Assembly (NCBI GenBank): GCA_010093515.1
Contig: MU001686.1
Location: 637,787-701,786, forward strand
Length of the DNA stretch: 64,000 nucleotides
Reading direction: 5' to 3'
Source: Lineolata rhizophorae
Taxonomy: Eukaryota; Ascomycota; Dothideomycetes; Lineolatales; Lineolataceae
Both the position numbers and the translations under genes were made by a program. Below, piece by piece: positions 44,390 to 57,015 of the stretch. The notes under the pieces were generated by a model. The model was not told the origin of the DNA. It saw only the letters and a list, made by a program, of their open reading frames with translations, and made no database searches. Every line of letters begins with the position of its first letter. Position 1 is the stretch's first letter.

Positions 44390-47059
44390 CTACGTCCCAT
44401 TAACCTCGATCGTCGTGGTCGCCCCCCCCGCCGCCTTCTTCTGCTTCAGCGTCAACGGAAACGGATACTCATCCGGGTCCTCCTCGTCCCTGCGCGCGCA
44501 CACACACACAAAAGTTAGCCACAAGTCTCAGCCTCAGCCTCACTCACCCCAAGCGGACACCACCCCCCCCCCCCAAAAAAAAAGCCCAAAGAAAAGACAA
44601 AACAAGAGCAAGGGTCCACACTCACGGCAACTTCCACGCGATGTAATCCTCGGTGCTGAGCCCCTCGCGGCCCTCCTGCAGCGACGCGAAGTCGCCCGGC
44701 GTCATCATGCCGGACCGGTCGCGCGGCGACCCGGGCTCCGACAGCGGCCGCGAGATCTTCACCTCGGCCGACCCGAAGAAGTCGGGCTCCGCCTCGCCGT
44801 CGAACGAGTCTGGGTAGGCTGTTTTTTTTGTGTAATTTTCGCGCACCTTCGTCAGCTTCTTCTTCTTTTGTTTTTTCCTCTTCTTTGTGGCAAAAGTATT
44901 GAAAAGAAGGATAAGAAAAGAACACTCACCTCGCCTCAGGGCCAGCTGCCTCGCCTTGACGTACTCCATGCCCATGCGCTTCCAGTCGAGCAGGTCGCTG
45001 AGGCGCTCGGTGCGATTGCGCTGGTTGATGCGCTGGCGGCGGCTCTTCTTGGCGAATTCGAACATGAAGTCGGCCAGCTGGTTGACCGAGTCGTCGACGC
45101 CCTTTGTCCGCCGGTCCACGATGTAGATGCCGTAGTCGGACGCGTTCTCGATCAGCTCTTCCATGTAGCAGCCGAAGCCCGACAGGTTCGTCGTGATGGA
45201 CGGCACCCCCATGACGGTGCACTCGGCCGGCGTGTAGCCCCACGGCTCGTAGTACGACGAGAAGACGCCCATGTGCGTGCCGCGCACGAAGTCGTCGTAG
45301 TCCATGGGCAGCACCGGGTTGCCCGAGTTGAGGAACTCGGGGTGGAAGACGATCTTGACCCGGTCCGACGGGTGGTTGAAGAGCTGGCAGCGCCGGATCT
45401 GGTTCAGGATCGGGTCGTCGCTGTCGTTGACCATGTTGTGCGTCACGATGGGCGGCAGGCTGTTGCGCTTCATGGCGAAGAGGCGCCGCCGCAGCATGAT
45501 CTTGTCCGCCGGCGAGATGAGGTCCTTGTCCTCGGGCAGGTCCGAGCCCTCGTGCCACGACAGCGACCGCTCGAACAGCCGCTTCCCGACGTTCTGCTCG
45601 ATCACCCGGACCGAGTCGTGCAGGGACTTGATCACCGCCTGGCCCCGAAGCGCCTCCACCGTCAGCGAGTGCGTCTGCGCCGGCATGATGATGAAGGCCA
45701 CCACCGTCATGGGCGAGTTGGCGCTCTTCATCCGGTGGTTGAGTCGCGCCAGGGATTCGATGAACATGTCGACGCCTTTGTTCCGGTACTCGTAGCGGCC
45801 GGCCGTGAAGAAGTAGAGCGTGTTTTCCAGGTCGAAGTTGTTGTGGCCGTAGAAGTGGCCGCGCACAAAGTCGTGGATCCGGTGCTTGGCCGTCTCGTGG
45901 AGGTTCTGGAACTCGTGCGTTGCCGAAAACTTCTTGACGTTCAGGCCGTTGGGCAGCACGCCGTCCGGCTTGCGTTTCAGCAGGTGCTCGCTCTCGTAGG
46001 CCGTGATGTGGGAGACGGTGGTGAAGACATCGGCCGAGTGGGCCGCCCCTCGCTCGATGCAGTATCGGTGGTAGATGCCCCGCTTGCCCGCCTCCGCATC
46101 CACGTCGAACCATTGGAGGTTGTTATAGAAGTCCACGGAGCCCGCACACAGATAGCGGCCGAGGAGGGTAGCGTGGGTCGTAAAAATGGTGGTAACGTCT
46201 ATCCTTCGCTTCTTGCAGAGAGGGATCGCGACGCCGGCGAGCCACTCGTGGAACTGAGCGACCACGGCACGTTGCTTCTCATGGTATACGAACTACAGCA
46301 GGCGAGAGGGGGAAAAAAATATTTTTTCTCAGCAAACGAACGTCACCACAAAAAGGGCCAGGCGTGCTCATTTTTTGGGGGGGATGTTGACCAACCTCTC
46401 CAAGGAACCACGCGATAAGATAACCAAACACTATGGCTTCGTTGGTCTCGGCGTCGCCGGGCGGCGAGGGAATGCCGGCGACGGACCACAGATCGCCTTT
46501 CCACTCGTCGAGGTAGCCGTACGCGGTGGAGGTGTCGAAGAGCAGAACTCGCGGAGCGCCGTCGATGAGCCATCTACCGTACAGCGTCTGGATGCCCCGC
46601 TCGTTCATAGCCTCGACCGTCGCTTTCAAGGGCGGGTCCTTGATCTCGAGCTCTTCGACCTCGACGGCGGCCTGGTACGGTGGGGAAGCGGTATGGTCAG
46701 CGCGCGGCGCAGTCTTTCATCCCGAGCAACAGCCGGGCGACGAGGAACATCTGCCTCGGCGATTGGACGTACCGACGCCCTGTTGAGCGGGCCGAGGAGC
46801 GTGTAGGCGGATCCATACTCGGCCGTGGTGACCTGGGCCTTGGACTTGATGACGGAGTAGATGCCGCCCACTTTTGGCGTGCGATGCAATTATTGGTCAG
46901 CTGATGAACGTGACGGTCCCGACGCCGGTCGGGCGCGGGCGGCAAGGACACGAAGGAGAGGGCAGCAACGGGCGCATTCGTGCGCGACGAACCTCGGTTT
47001 GCGACCTCGGTCGCGACCTCGAAGAGGTAGTGGTTCGCTACGTCGCGCGTCTGGCTCAT
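44390..47059 (-). CDS. gsy1: Glycogen [starch] synthase (GT3 family)
   Basis: Six exons on the minus strand (47059-46993, 46870-46773, 46671-46396, 46292-44930, 44818-44626, 44489-44390) encode 698 residues, the usual length for fungal and animal glycogen synthase. The enzyme extends glycogen from UDP-glucose in the cytosol. Visible marks are [15 protein letters not shown] (donor site, residues 23-37), [40 protein letters not shown], the retaining-transferase E-x7-E as EPWGYTPAE (E496, E504) and the Arg cluster [16 protein letters not shown] (about 562-577) that senses glucose-6-phosphate. The C-terminal [13 protein letters not shown] matches the phosphorylated regulatory tail that switches the yeast and animal enzymes off. 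Introns 1 (acceptor AAAAG) and 4 (eight A before the acceptor CAG) have unusual purine-rich 3' ends; the other junctions are ordinary. A long open frame on the opposite strand is a codon-bias shadow. Confidence 0.97.
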
Positions 47060-49548
47060 GGCGGAAAACGTCGGGGGGGGATTGCGATGCGGCGGGCGGT
47101 TCGGTTGCTGCTCAGCGGGATGGCGTCGGGGGCGGGAGCAGCACGGCCTAGGGAAAGGAGGGAAAGGGAGAAAAGAAAAGCGCGGCTTGGGTGTCGCGGA
47201 CAAAGGGCTGATCGAAAACGGGGATCAAATGGGCGGCGGGGATGACGCTGGTGTCGGGCCAATGTGGTACGCGCCCTTCCCGGGGCTGGAAGAGAGAGGA
47301 GAGGGAGAGAGAGAAAGAGAATGGGTGAATTGGCCCGGGGATCGGGGAAGCGGAGGGGGAGGACCGGGGGGGCCCCGACCACAGCTTTTTAACGGGGGGC
47401 AGCAGGCCCAGAGCAATTGATGGTTGCGGCGCACGCGCGTGGCGATGGGGCCTTCTCTGCGGCCACGCGCTGTATCGCTGCAGAATCAGGCTCGCGGCCG
47501 CACACACGCGAAGAGGAGGGAGCAGGAAAAAGGGGAGGAGAAATGTTCGAACTGAAGCGGAATGGCAGCGGGAAGAGAGGGCTGGAGCTTCCGGCGGCGG
47601 CGAACGGGGCGGTTGGCGGGGCGATGGCTGGGGCTCGGCGCCCCGGGTTGGGAAAACTCGAGCCCCGGGCGGCCCGATGACGTATGCGGAGCCGGGCTCC
47701 AAGTACATGCCACGCACATATTCCGTCCTTGTCGTGGCCATGCCTACGGCAGCTGTCCCGCCGCCCAATGCCGCTACATCGCCATCCGTATTGTCTCGTC
47801 CGATCTCGTTGATGCCGCCGTGCAGGTATAGCGCTGCAGCGGTACAAGCGCTCAATGGCCAGACGCGCCCGTTCGCGAGCTAACCCACCGTTGCACGCGT
47901 AGGTCTCTAGCTCCCATGCACCATCTTTGCCGCACGTGGGAGCTCTCTTCAAGATGGCTCTAATACTTACAGTGAGATCAATTAAAGATCAGCGAGCTAC
48001 CTAGACCTTTTCAACCTCGGCCAAGGGCCCGCGCGCCCGCGGACACTCTTCCCCGGATTACCGCATCCGGACAGGTCATGAGGACGCACCTACGGCTTCC
48101 CTTTACCTCCACTTCACGTATGCTTTCCGAGTCCCGCAATCGAAGACGAACTGCATCGATCTCGCAATGTTTAGGGGCAAAGGACGCAGCGCAAGAATAA
48201 AGCCGCTACCTACCTACGCAGTAGGCGAGTGCTCCGTGTGCTCCGCCCAATGGAACCAGCTTAGCAGCACCGCCAAGCTCGGCCTGGAATCCCCACCAAA
48301 GCTGGCCCCCCCGGCTCCTCATCGGACGGGCCTGGACCCTTCCGCGCACAGAGCGTCCGCTCCCAACAGCCAACAACGCTTTAGCGTCTCAAAATTTGCG
48401 CCTGGGGCAACAAAAGGAAAAATAGTAAATAGTAAATAAATAAAAATAATGAAAACGCAAATGAAAGATAGAATACAATGTCTTTGCCCGCCCCAACGGC
48501 GCCAACGCGTTCGAACCGCGCCTTGGTTGGCATCTGGCCTGTGGTTCTGGCCCTTGGGGCACGCCAACCGGGCCTCTGCACGTGCGTGCGCAGCAGTACC
48601 TGGTACATACACCCGGGGAGGACCGCGATCCATGGCTTGCTGGGCGCCCTAATCCATTCCTGGCACTGTGTTTGCTCGTCCGTTCGGTCCCAGGCGAGGA
48701 GCCCAAGACATATGTTACGCATTACATACGTAGTAGTACGGGCCTGGGCCATCGCTCCTTCCGCAACTTGGCTAGCAGGTCTTTCGTGGAACCGGCGAGC
48801 CGAGGGGTCCCATGGCTCTCTGCGGCCCGAGGCCGCACAAGCGACCCGACGTTCCTGAGGAGATCCCGGAGAGCTTTTTAGCTTCAATCGCTGCAAGACG
48901 TGTCCAAGTAAAGTATGCCGGAAGCCAATATACTATTTAACGAGGGCTAGCCCTGCGGCATGAACAGACATATTCCCATCCTGCCAAGTTTCACCCGGCC
49001 TAGACGAGGAAAGGGATCGAAGCGTGTAAATTACAGCCCGGAGTCCAGCCACACTCTCCGGTTGAGTTGCTTTACCTGCCTATTCAATGTGTCCACTCCC
49101 TTTTTATACCGAGACTCTGGTTCTAAACTTAACAGTGAGGCACGGCCGAACAGGACTCGGAAGAAGGCTAGAGACATAGGCATCCCAAAATGCAAATTCC
49201 GTTCGTTTCCCAATCTGTCCACAATCACCAGCGGCCGCACTCATTTTGAAATCATTTGCCCTGAATGGATCTAACTTTTCCTGCCTCCGACGAGCCGTGC
49301 CCCGCTGCACCCAGCGCTCTCGTCTATCTCCTTCAGCCTTCCCATTCCTGTTCTTTGCCTCCTGAACTTCCCGCCCCGAAACCTCGTGGCGCTCATGCTC
49401 TCCGAAGTTGCATCCCGCCACGCCTCCTACGCCAAGCGCGCAGCAATCGCAGAACAGAAAAGGCCCCCTCTATCCCAGGCGGGCCAACGTCCCCAGCACG
49501 TCAAGCAACCACTTCAGCTCCACACCACAAACCCCCCCACCACACCCA
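47060..49548. other. Glycogen synthase promoter and intergenic region
   Basis: The first 250 bases upstream of the glycogen synthase ATG are CT-rich on its sense strand (47155-47310), as in fungal core promoters, and contain AGGGG-type elements that could act as stress-response sites. The rest (47450-49300) has no recognised gene. AT-richer DNA is seen at 48400-48470 and 48880-49260. Confidence 0.5.
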
Positions 49549-49975
49549 TCACCCCGTCCTCCTCCACTTCGTCTCCCCATCCTCCTCCCCATCCACACCA
49601 TTCCCCTCCTCCGCTTCCACCCCCTCCCCCTCCTCCTCCCCCCTCCCCCTAACCCTCCCCGCCCCNNNNNNNNNNNNNNNNNNNNNNNNNNNNNNNNNNN
49701 NNNNNNNNNNNNNNNNNNNNNNNNNNNNNNNNNNNNNNNNNNNNNNNNNNNNNNNNNNNNNNNNNNNNNNNNNNNNNNNNNNNNNNNNNNNNNNNNNNNN
49801 NNNNNNNNNNNNNNNNNNNNNNNNNNNNNNNNNNNNNNNNGCACACGCCGACACGGCGGCGAAGAGGGAGCGCGCCGCGGCCTCGTTGGGAGTGGCCGCG
49901 GCCACGGAGTCTGCCGCCGTGTCGGTGGCGGTGGTACGGCCTGGGATGAGCGTCAGGTCGATGGAAGGGAGGTCG

Positions 49976-50008
<33 letters not shown>

Positions 50009-50782
50009 GGGTTCGTCGCGAGGAGGAGTTGCATGTAGAGGGCGCGGAGGGGGGGGGAAGGTGAGGAGGACGGAGAGGTGGTGGTGGCGGGGTCGGGGAG
50101 GCGTTGGATGGCGTGGAGGGAGATGGCGGGGTAGGGGATGGAGAGGCCGGCCGCGGCGGCGGGGGAGAAGAGAATGAGGTGTCTGGCAGGCGTCAGTCTC
50201 GCGTGAGTCTTGGAATTTGGGAGCGGTTGCGATTCCGACTGGGGGGATAGCGTAGGGAGCGGGGGCGGCAGAGAAGGCGCGAGGGGAGGGAGATGTGGAA
50301 AGAGGCGCCCCCCGAATGAAGAAAAGGCCGCATCGGGGCCTCGCCCAACCTCCTCCTCCCGCCCACACGCACCACGGACCCAACCCACCAAGAAAACGCT
50401 CCAAAACTTACTCCGACGTCACAAACGCATCCACGCCCTCCACCACCCTCATCCCCGCGCGCCCCTCGCCCCCCGCCCTTCCTCCTCCTCCTCCTCCGTT
50501 AACCACCCCCCCCACCCCATTACCCACCACCACCGCACCCGCATCCGCGCCCGCGCCTTCACCCCCGCCCGCGCCCGCGCCCTCGACGCCAAACAGCCTC
50601 GCGAGCGCCTCGTGCGCGCCCGCGCGCTCCGCGGCCGCCAGCAGCGTCGCGCCGCGGCACGCGAGGTGCAGCACGGGCTTGGCGCCGAAGAAGCGGCCGG
50701 GCGTGCGCGCCTGGTGCTGGGCGAGGGGCGTGAAGTCGGCCGACGGCTGCGGGGCGCGGGTCAGGAGCTGGATGTCTGTCAT
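49549..50782 (-). CDS. Lot5/pICln-like protein, interrupted by assembly gap
   Basis: Two exons on the minus strand, 50782-50412 and 50182-49549; the second contains the 175-N gap (49840-49666). Exon 1 encodes MTDIQLLTRAPQPSADFTPL, a Gly/Ala-rich insert and VVEGVDAFVTSE; the splice restores VTSE-HLILFSPAAAAGLSIP followed by YPAISLHAIQRL and LYMQLLLA. This is the PH-like fold of fungal Lot5 and of pICln, the chaperone that delivers Sm proteins to the methylosome in animals. An Asp run coded by ten GAC codons (49979-50008) and the line GDLPSIDLTLIP precede ARSLFAAVSAC, where sequence is lost. After the gap the same frame reads an acidic tail ending ETKWRRTG, which fits the Asp/Glu-rich tails of relatives. 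Frame is kept across the N run. Role in snRNP assembly is inferred from the family. Confidence 0.72.
49666..49840. other. Assembly gap (175 N)
   Basis: Unknown bases inside the last exon of the Lot5/pICln-like gene. The flank on one side is GC-rich with long C/T runs, a likely cause of failed sequencing. 175 is not a round default gap size, so the length may be an estimate from read pairs. Confidence 0.98.
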
Positions 50783-52020
50783 CTTTGGCTTTGTTTTTCT
50801 TTCTTTTTTTTCTGGGGGGGGCGGGAGGGGGGCGAGGAGGGCTGGTTGGTGTTGGTGTGTCTGGTTTTGGATGTTGCGGTTTTGGGCGTGGGTTGTGCAC
50901 GGCTGGTTTGTAGGTGTAGGTCGGGTAGAGGTGGTGTCGGTAGTGGGGTTGGTGTAAATGGAACGTGGAACTATATGGCTTGAGGTCTCGCTAAAGGATT
51001 ATTCGCTTAAGGAGGTTTGGAGCAACCGGATTGAATTGGGTGAAGGGAGCAAGGCTGAAAGGCAGGCCTAAAATGTTTGATGCACGTGGTTGTAGCGAAC
51101 TGCCTTTGAAGTGAATCTGTTCGCTTAATTTGCCATTTACGTCAGCTTGCATATATAGTTTCCTCTCCACCACGCGCAAACTACGTCTCTGCAATCCACA
51201 CCCTCTCTAGTGGTATACATAAAATTTTGTCTGATTTGCTTGGAGCCTCTTCCAGAGAGTGTGAAATTTTCAGAATTGCGATATAGCTGACGTGTTTCAT
51301 GGTGTTGTCAGCTAAGACGCTTGAGCAAGCAGCCAAGTGATTATATTTAGCAGACATAAACGAAGAACGTGCTCACAAATGGACTCCTGGTAGGGCCAAG
51401 ATCTTAGGAACCCAAATCGAGCTTCTTATGCGAACGCAGAAAGGGGCCTAACAATCTACCTCCTACCAAAATTATATCCCTGACCCTAGTACCTTCCTAG
51501 AATCCAGTATTTGATTAACCATGTTGCCCCAGAGCGGCCCTTTTTCTTCCAAGCCCACGAAACGTCACGTCTAATACATTTCTCTTGCAAACGAGTTGGC
51601 CTCCATTCAACCTCACGAACTGGACACCTGCCCAAACACCCATTTTTGTTTGGCAGCACGGCATAAATCTGTTACCAGCTGACTACCCAGCTTAGGAAGA
51701 ACAGATCCTACCTCATTAAGCAGCCGACAACACACCCAGTTATTCTCGTACGCAAGTAGACGCCCATTCTACGTTCAGTGCGCCGGCACACTCCTCGCAC
51801 TGCGCCCCAAGGACCTCGACCACCACACTCTCCCCACCACTTCAGACCTAGGCTCAACAAAACCATTCAGGCGCCCACAAATAAATCAATCAGCGCCCCA
51901 AACCCCACTCCCTCATTAACCCCCAGCCTCTCTCACAGCCCCCCCACTCACTTACGAATTACTCAGACCAGGTATCAAAACACAAACCTCCCCCCAACTT
52001 ACACAGCCAAACCCAACCCA
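50783..52020. other. Intergenic region, AT-richer middle part
   Basis: The first 160 bases upstream of the Lot5/pICln ATG are T/G-rich, hence CA-rich on its sense strand. From 50980 to 51780 GC is near even with no coding signal. From 51780 to 52020 the + strand is CA-rich; this is the 3' flank of the membrane-protein gene. Confidence 0.55.
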
Positions 52021-54312
52021 TCACACCCTCAAAAACCCCTCCCCATCATACAAGCTCCCCGGCGTGTCCTCCACGCCCGCCGCGCCGCGCCGCGCATCCG
52101 CATCCGCCAGCCCCGCCGGCGGCGTGTTCTCCTTGTCCGACGACGGCCCGACGACGGCGAGCGCCAGCCCCGGCGCCAGCGGCGTCGGCGTCAGGCTCGA
52201 CGCGCCGCCCGGCAGGCTGCTGCTGCCGGCGGCGCGCGTCGAGGTCGGGGTCAGGGTCGCGAAGGTCGGGATGCTGAAGAGGGAGGGGGAAGGGCTGCTG
52301 GTGCGGCGGCGGCGACGGCGGTGGTGGCGGTGATGCCGGTGCCGTTTGGTGCGGACGGGAGAGGAGGAAGGGGAGGAGGAGGGGGACGGGGCCCGGGACG
52401 CGGGCTCCCTGGGCGAGGCGAGGCCATCGGGGTCGAAGGCGGCGGGCGACAGCGGGCGGGGGTTGGGCGTGAGCGGGGCGCGCGGGCACGACGACGGCGG
52501 CGGCGGCGGCGGCGCGAGTCTGAGGTCGGGCTGGAAGACGGCCGAGCTCGGCGGCGGGAGGGAGACGTACCCGGAAAAAGGGCCGCCGTTCGGTGGCGAG
52601 GTCGGTCCGGTTGTCGTCGTCGTCGTCTCCTGCGCGGACGTCCCCGCATGAGGTCCCTCGAGGATGCCGTCCATGCAGTTGCTCGGCGGCCTGCTGCCGG
52701 TGGACCCGGCGCCCATGACCGTCGGCGCCAGCGAGATCCTCACGCAGTTCTGGCGCTTGTGGCCCTTGCGCGCGCCCGGGCTGCCCTTCAGCGCCGATGG
52801 TTTACCGCCGCCGCTCTGCAGCGGGAGATAGTCCCATTTGAACGGACTCCCATTGCTGCTCTGCGACGACGTCTGGGAACCCTGCCGCGTCGGCGTCGCC
52901 TGATTGCCAGAAGTGTCGCGCAAGACTGTCGACGGACTCCCGCGCCTTCTAGCCGGAGAGCTGGAGCCCGTCACCCGGGAGCGCGGGTAGCGCCGCGGAG
53001 AGCTCTTGGTGCTGTTTGGCACCGAGACGGATGCGGGACGGCTCGGCTTTGAGCCGCTGCCCGCGGAGTGCTTCCTGACGTTCGAGGGCTGGAACCGCAA
53101 CGAGCTAAGAGTTGAATTGACGCGGCTGGAGCGAGACAGTTCGTTGCCGTGCGCGCCGTCGAGGCTGAACCGGGTGCCACTGTTCCTTGCAGAACTCTGC
53201 GCCGGGTAAATATTGGACCTTCCGCGCAGCGTAAGCGTATCGCGAATCGGCCGCGGCCCTAATATCAGCGAGGTCTCCCACTCAGGGTTCGCGCCGGTCT
53301 TCAAACGCGCCTCTGGAGATCGTGGACGAGCGGGGCTGCCAGCCGCGCTAACGAGGATCGAACTACCCACCGATTCCAAGCTAGACACTGACTGACCGGA
53401 AGGACTCCTCCCGAAGGCAGCCGCACTCTTCCCACTCGTCTTGTTTGGAATGCTGAGTGGCAGCGGAGGGACGGGCGCGTTTGGAGCCAGTCCCGGATGC
53501 TGACTGCACAGACTGAAGGGCCGGGAAGGCAGGTCGGGCCGAGGAATGCGAGAAGTGGGAGGGATTGGCCCGACGACCGATGCGATGGTGTTTGCTCTGG
53601 TCCGCCTGTTGCAGTCCGACTTTGATGGCATATGTGATTGCTTCTTGACCAGCTCAGAATCTCGGTTCTGTGTGATCTCTTCGGCCGTGTCATTCAAAGT
53701 CGTCACTGAGCCCATCCGTGAATGGACCGCCCTTTGTTGATCTTTCAAAAGTCCTTCAGAAGACTGAGCAGCCGAACGCGTTACCGGATCCAGGGGTATC
53801 GGTGACTGCGGCAGCGGTCGAGGGTCCTGACCAGCGGACGAATGGCGACTCTTCTTAAGCTTTTCTAGTAGGATCGATTGCGGTATGCGAGAGATCCTAT
53901 TGAAGGGCCAGAGAGAGTTAAGCTGCTTCGACTGGATTTCGCTCTGGCATTCCCCTCTCGGTTCTCCCTTTTGGTCAGGACCTTGGTCGTTGGCGTCCGT
54001 GTTCTCAACTGGAGGCTGTCGGCCAACATCCTCGCGCGAAGATAGCGCTCCCCACCGCGTAGTTGGTCGATACACGAAGAAGCTGCTCCTTCTAAGGGCC
54101 CTTTGCGGTCTCTTCACCCCGCTTGGTCGTTCCTCTGCCGGGAACGGCTGTCCAAGCATGAATCCTCGCCGTTCCAAGTCCAAAAGAAGGCGCTTGTGCG
54201 ATCTCGACGCCCGGATGATCAAAACAATCATAAGGACTAGGGCCAAGAAAATTACGGTACCAATGACCGAGACGGCGGCAACCGCTCCCGCGCTCATACC
54301 GTTGTCCCCCAT
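52021..54312 (-). CDS. Single-pass membrane protein with long disordered tail, function unknown
   Basis: One frame of 763 residues. The first 11 residues are short and polar. One membrane helix spans about residues 12-34 (AVSVIGTVIFLALVLMIVLI) and is followed by a basic stop-transfer stretch (RASRSHKRLLLDLERRG), placing the N-terminus outside and the tail in the cytosol. Conserved-looking parts just after it are RALRRSSFFVYRPTTRWGAL and SLWPFNRISRIP, a pattern I know from uncharacterised proteins of other Pezizomycotina. The remaining 550 residues are Ser/Pro/Arg-rich with many S-P and R-x-x-S sites and homopolymeric His/Arg stretches (KRHRHHRHHRRRRRR). There is no signal peptide and no enzyme domain. 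It could be a plasma-membrane anchor for signalling proteins, but nothing in the sequence names a partner. The start at 54312 is the only ATG that keeps the short N-terminus before the helix. Confidence 0.78.
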   Translation of the reverse strand: MGDNGMSAGAVAAVSVIGTVIFLALVLMIVLIIRASRSHKRLLLDLERRGFMLGQPFPAEERPSGVKRPQRALRRSSFFVYRPTTRWGALSSREDVGRQPPVENTDANDQGPDQKGEPRGECQSEIQSKQLNSLWPFNRISRIPQSILLEKLKKSRHSSAGQDPRPLPQSPIPLDPVTRSAAQSSEGLLKDQQRAVHSRMGSVTTLNDTAEEITQNRDSELVKKQSHMPSKSDCNRRTRANTIASVVGPIPPTSRIPRPDLPSRPFSLCSQHPGLAPNAPVPPLPLSIPNKTSGKSAAAFGRSPSGQSVSSLESVGSSILVSAAGSPARPRSPEARLKTGANPEWETSLILGPRPIRDTLTLRGRSNIYPAQSSARNSGTRFSLDGAHGNELSRSSRVNSTLSSLRFQPSNVRKHSAGSGSKPSRPASVSVPNSTKSSPRRYPRSRVTGSSSPARRRGSPSTVLRDTSGNQATPTRQGSQTSSQSSNGSPFKWDYLPLQSGGGKPSALKGSPGARKGHKRQNCVRISLAPTVMGAGSTGSRPPSNCMDGILEGPHAGTSAQETTTTTTGPTSPPNGGPFSGYVSLPPPSSAVFQPDLRLAPPPPPPSSCPRAPLTPNPRPLSPAAFDPDGLASPREPASRAPSPSSSPSSSPVRTKRHRHHRHHRRRRRRTSSPSPSLFSIPTFATLTPTSTRAAGSSSLPGGASSLTPTPLAPGLALAVVGPSSDKENTPPAGLADADARRGAAGVEDTPGSLYDGEGFLRV

Positions 54313-56413
54313 TGTGGTGGCCTGCGTGAACTGGACCCGGAGAGGACGCCAACTGCCTGGTATGTCTCAAGCGCGGAGGAGTAAAGGAAGTTGACGAGCT
54401 CTCGAGATTCGCTTCAAAATCAGAGCAGGAAAAGATTAAAGCAGAAGACTGAATGGCGCGTCGGTAATTCGAACGTCCTCTTTTGGCATATCCGAATCAG
54501 GTGCTGTCTCTACGTGGAAATGGCTGTACGCAGAAGAAAGTCGAATTTCCAACAATTGAATTTGCAATTGAGTGTAAATCAAGGAATCTAGCGCACTTCG
54601 CAACGACGTTGATGGTTGTTGAACCCGATCAAGCAGTGAACGGAATGGTTGTCGACGGCATGCCTTGAGGGCGTAACGTCGGACCGCGAAAATCGCGAGA
54701 GAAAAGAGCGCGCAACGCAAGAAACAAACCGCCTTTTCCATCGCCCTGTTGTTTTATTAAATCTGCCATTGGCACGCGGAAAGCCTTTGTTTTGGAACTC
54801 CCCAAAACAATAATCTTTCGCAAGAATGAGGGCTACGAGACGCTCGTACGGAGCGACGCAAGGACGCGGGCCGGAGAATGCGCCTAGAAATCTGGCTTGT
54901 CGAGACAAGACAGCGTCTACGTAGAATGCAACCGGCAGAACACGAGCCGGCGGCATGAGCATCTCGAGGTCCCGCTCCCGATGCTGCGAGCCCATGGCGC
55001 CAAATCCTTGGTATTCTTGCGACGTCCGAATTCCGGAGGCCATGTGAACGGTGCTCGATTCCCGGGGTATCGGGCAAGCAATTCGGCAAATGCCAAAGAA
55101 TTCTTTGCCAACCGCCATTGAATTAGTCAAAGATCGCAAATGCTCCAGAAATCGAGAGAGCCTTCATGGGCGAGTGTTGAGAAGCCCAATAGAGAAGCGA
55201 GCCATGCGGACGATGCGGCTGGACTGCTGACGGGGCCCGAGCATTTGTCGAGTCTTTGTCAGTCCTGACCAAAAAGCCCGGCAGGCGAGCGACCACAAAA
55301 CAAGTCGAAAGAAAAATATGCCCTCGCCCAAGGGGCCAGCTGGTTTGCGCGGGGATAGCAATGGCGCGCGTCTCTTGGTCATCGGGGCACGCTTTTCTCC
55401 GTCAGCAGCGCGATGGGGCCGTTTTCGAGCACGAACCCGAACGGGAGGGGAGCGGCGGGCAGGCTGTGGCGATGGCCACGAGCGAGGGGGCGATCCGGAT
55501 CAACGCCGCCTCCGCAGGCGGTGGATGAATGGCGTGCCGGTTCTCTCGTCGCTGCTCCTGCTCCGACGTACGTAGGAGCTTGCCGGCGCATGTGTTGGCA
55601 GCGCGGCCCTCGATCCCGGGAGTTTAGGGACCCGGCTGCGGCGCGCGCGCGCTCTACCCGGTCCCCCAGGAATGCAAGACCGGTTCGGGATGGCCAGGAA
55701 TCATTGGGCGAGAAGCAGCGGAACGCTCAATTCGGACGGAGGAACTCCGACCTTGGGCGGTGCGAAACGGAGCGCGGACATGACATATCCTCCGTGGCTC
55801 CATATGGGGGCCCATATGCAAGAACAGTCGGCATCTTTGGCCGGCTAAGGTACCGTAGCTTTTGCTTGTCCCCCCAAGCGCGCTCGAAGCGCGAGGAGAT
55901 CACGAGCACGACAGGAAAAAAAAAAAAAAAAAGGACAAAAAAAAAGAAAAGAACGAAAAAGAAAAAGGCTGAAAAATTCAAAGTGCGGGATGGGATGAGA
56001 CATTAGTATTTCAACGAGCGAGCGAGCTGCTGGCGAGCCATTTCCGAGCCCGCTCGGGGCGAGGACTCGGAGCAGCAGCCGACGCGCCAAGCCCGCGCGC
56101 AAAACCCAGCGGCCACCCACCACCACCACTACGCACATGCTGTAGTCGTGCATACAGCCGCGCCAACTCGCGGCGGCGGGCGGAGCGGCAAAAGATCGGG
56201 CCCAAGCCGCCCAATTCCCGCAGCGGTTGCTTTTTGGTTTGCAGCCGGCCCGGGGGGGCCCCAATGGCCCTGCCCGCGGGTCGTTCCGCCGGCGAGGTGC
56301 CCAGCCTGCCATGCCCGGCCCAATCTAAAGATAAGCGATAATAAGTGCCTGGCCCGAGATAGGGCACATCCGTACGGTGCGGCGCTGCTTGGCTGTATGT
56401 ACCGGCAATGTGC

Positions 56414-56452
56414 GTGGTGGTGGTGGTGGTGGTGGTGGTGGTGGAGGTGGTG
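56414..56452. repeat. (GGT)n trinucleotide repeat
   Basis: About twelve GGT units with a GGA interruption, intergenic. G-rich triplets of this kind can form G-quadruplex-like structures. Confidence 0.85.
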
Positions 56453-57015
56453 GACATTGCCCCGCCCTTCCGCCGGCGACTCCGCGTCGCGAGTCGACCG
56501 GGCGGAGCGGCGAAGAACCAGAACCCTGACCGTATGTACACATGTACGTCCCTACAGCCCCGGCCCCGGCGGGCATATGGAATCGAGGAATTGGGGTCGT
56601 CGGAGCGCGTCCGCCTCGAAGGTGTCCCTCGGCCACTCTCCCCACCGGTCCCCACGCGCTGGACGGTCGCAGCCGGGCCCCAAATGTCCTCAGACACATT
56701 GCTGGCTTGGGCCGTGGTTGTCCCCGCACGGCGGCGCCTGGCCCGTGGGAAAATGCCTCTCAACACTCAACCCTCGCGGTTCGCTCGTCTCGCTCGCCCA
56801 CATGCGCCCTGTTCTACCGCAGCAGGCCCAGCCTTAGGGTCCCTGATGTATGCGGGAAGTTACTAAGGGACGCAGGGCTGGCCTAGCGCCTATGACAGCA
56901 TCTTCCTTTGCCCCTCCTCCGTGCTGTCCCGCCTCAAAAGGAAGCAGAGAGCTGCCCCTCCGACGTGTCCACCCCTCCAGCTGCTGTCACTGCTTCGGCC
57001 AGACTCTCGGGCCTG

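Noticed and set aside
44415-46418. 667-codon open frame on the + strand opposite glycogen synthase
   Set aside because: It is the mirror of a GC-rich conserved coding exon and its translation resembles no protein; the glycogen synthase reading is unambiguous.
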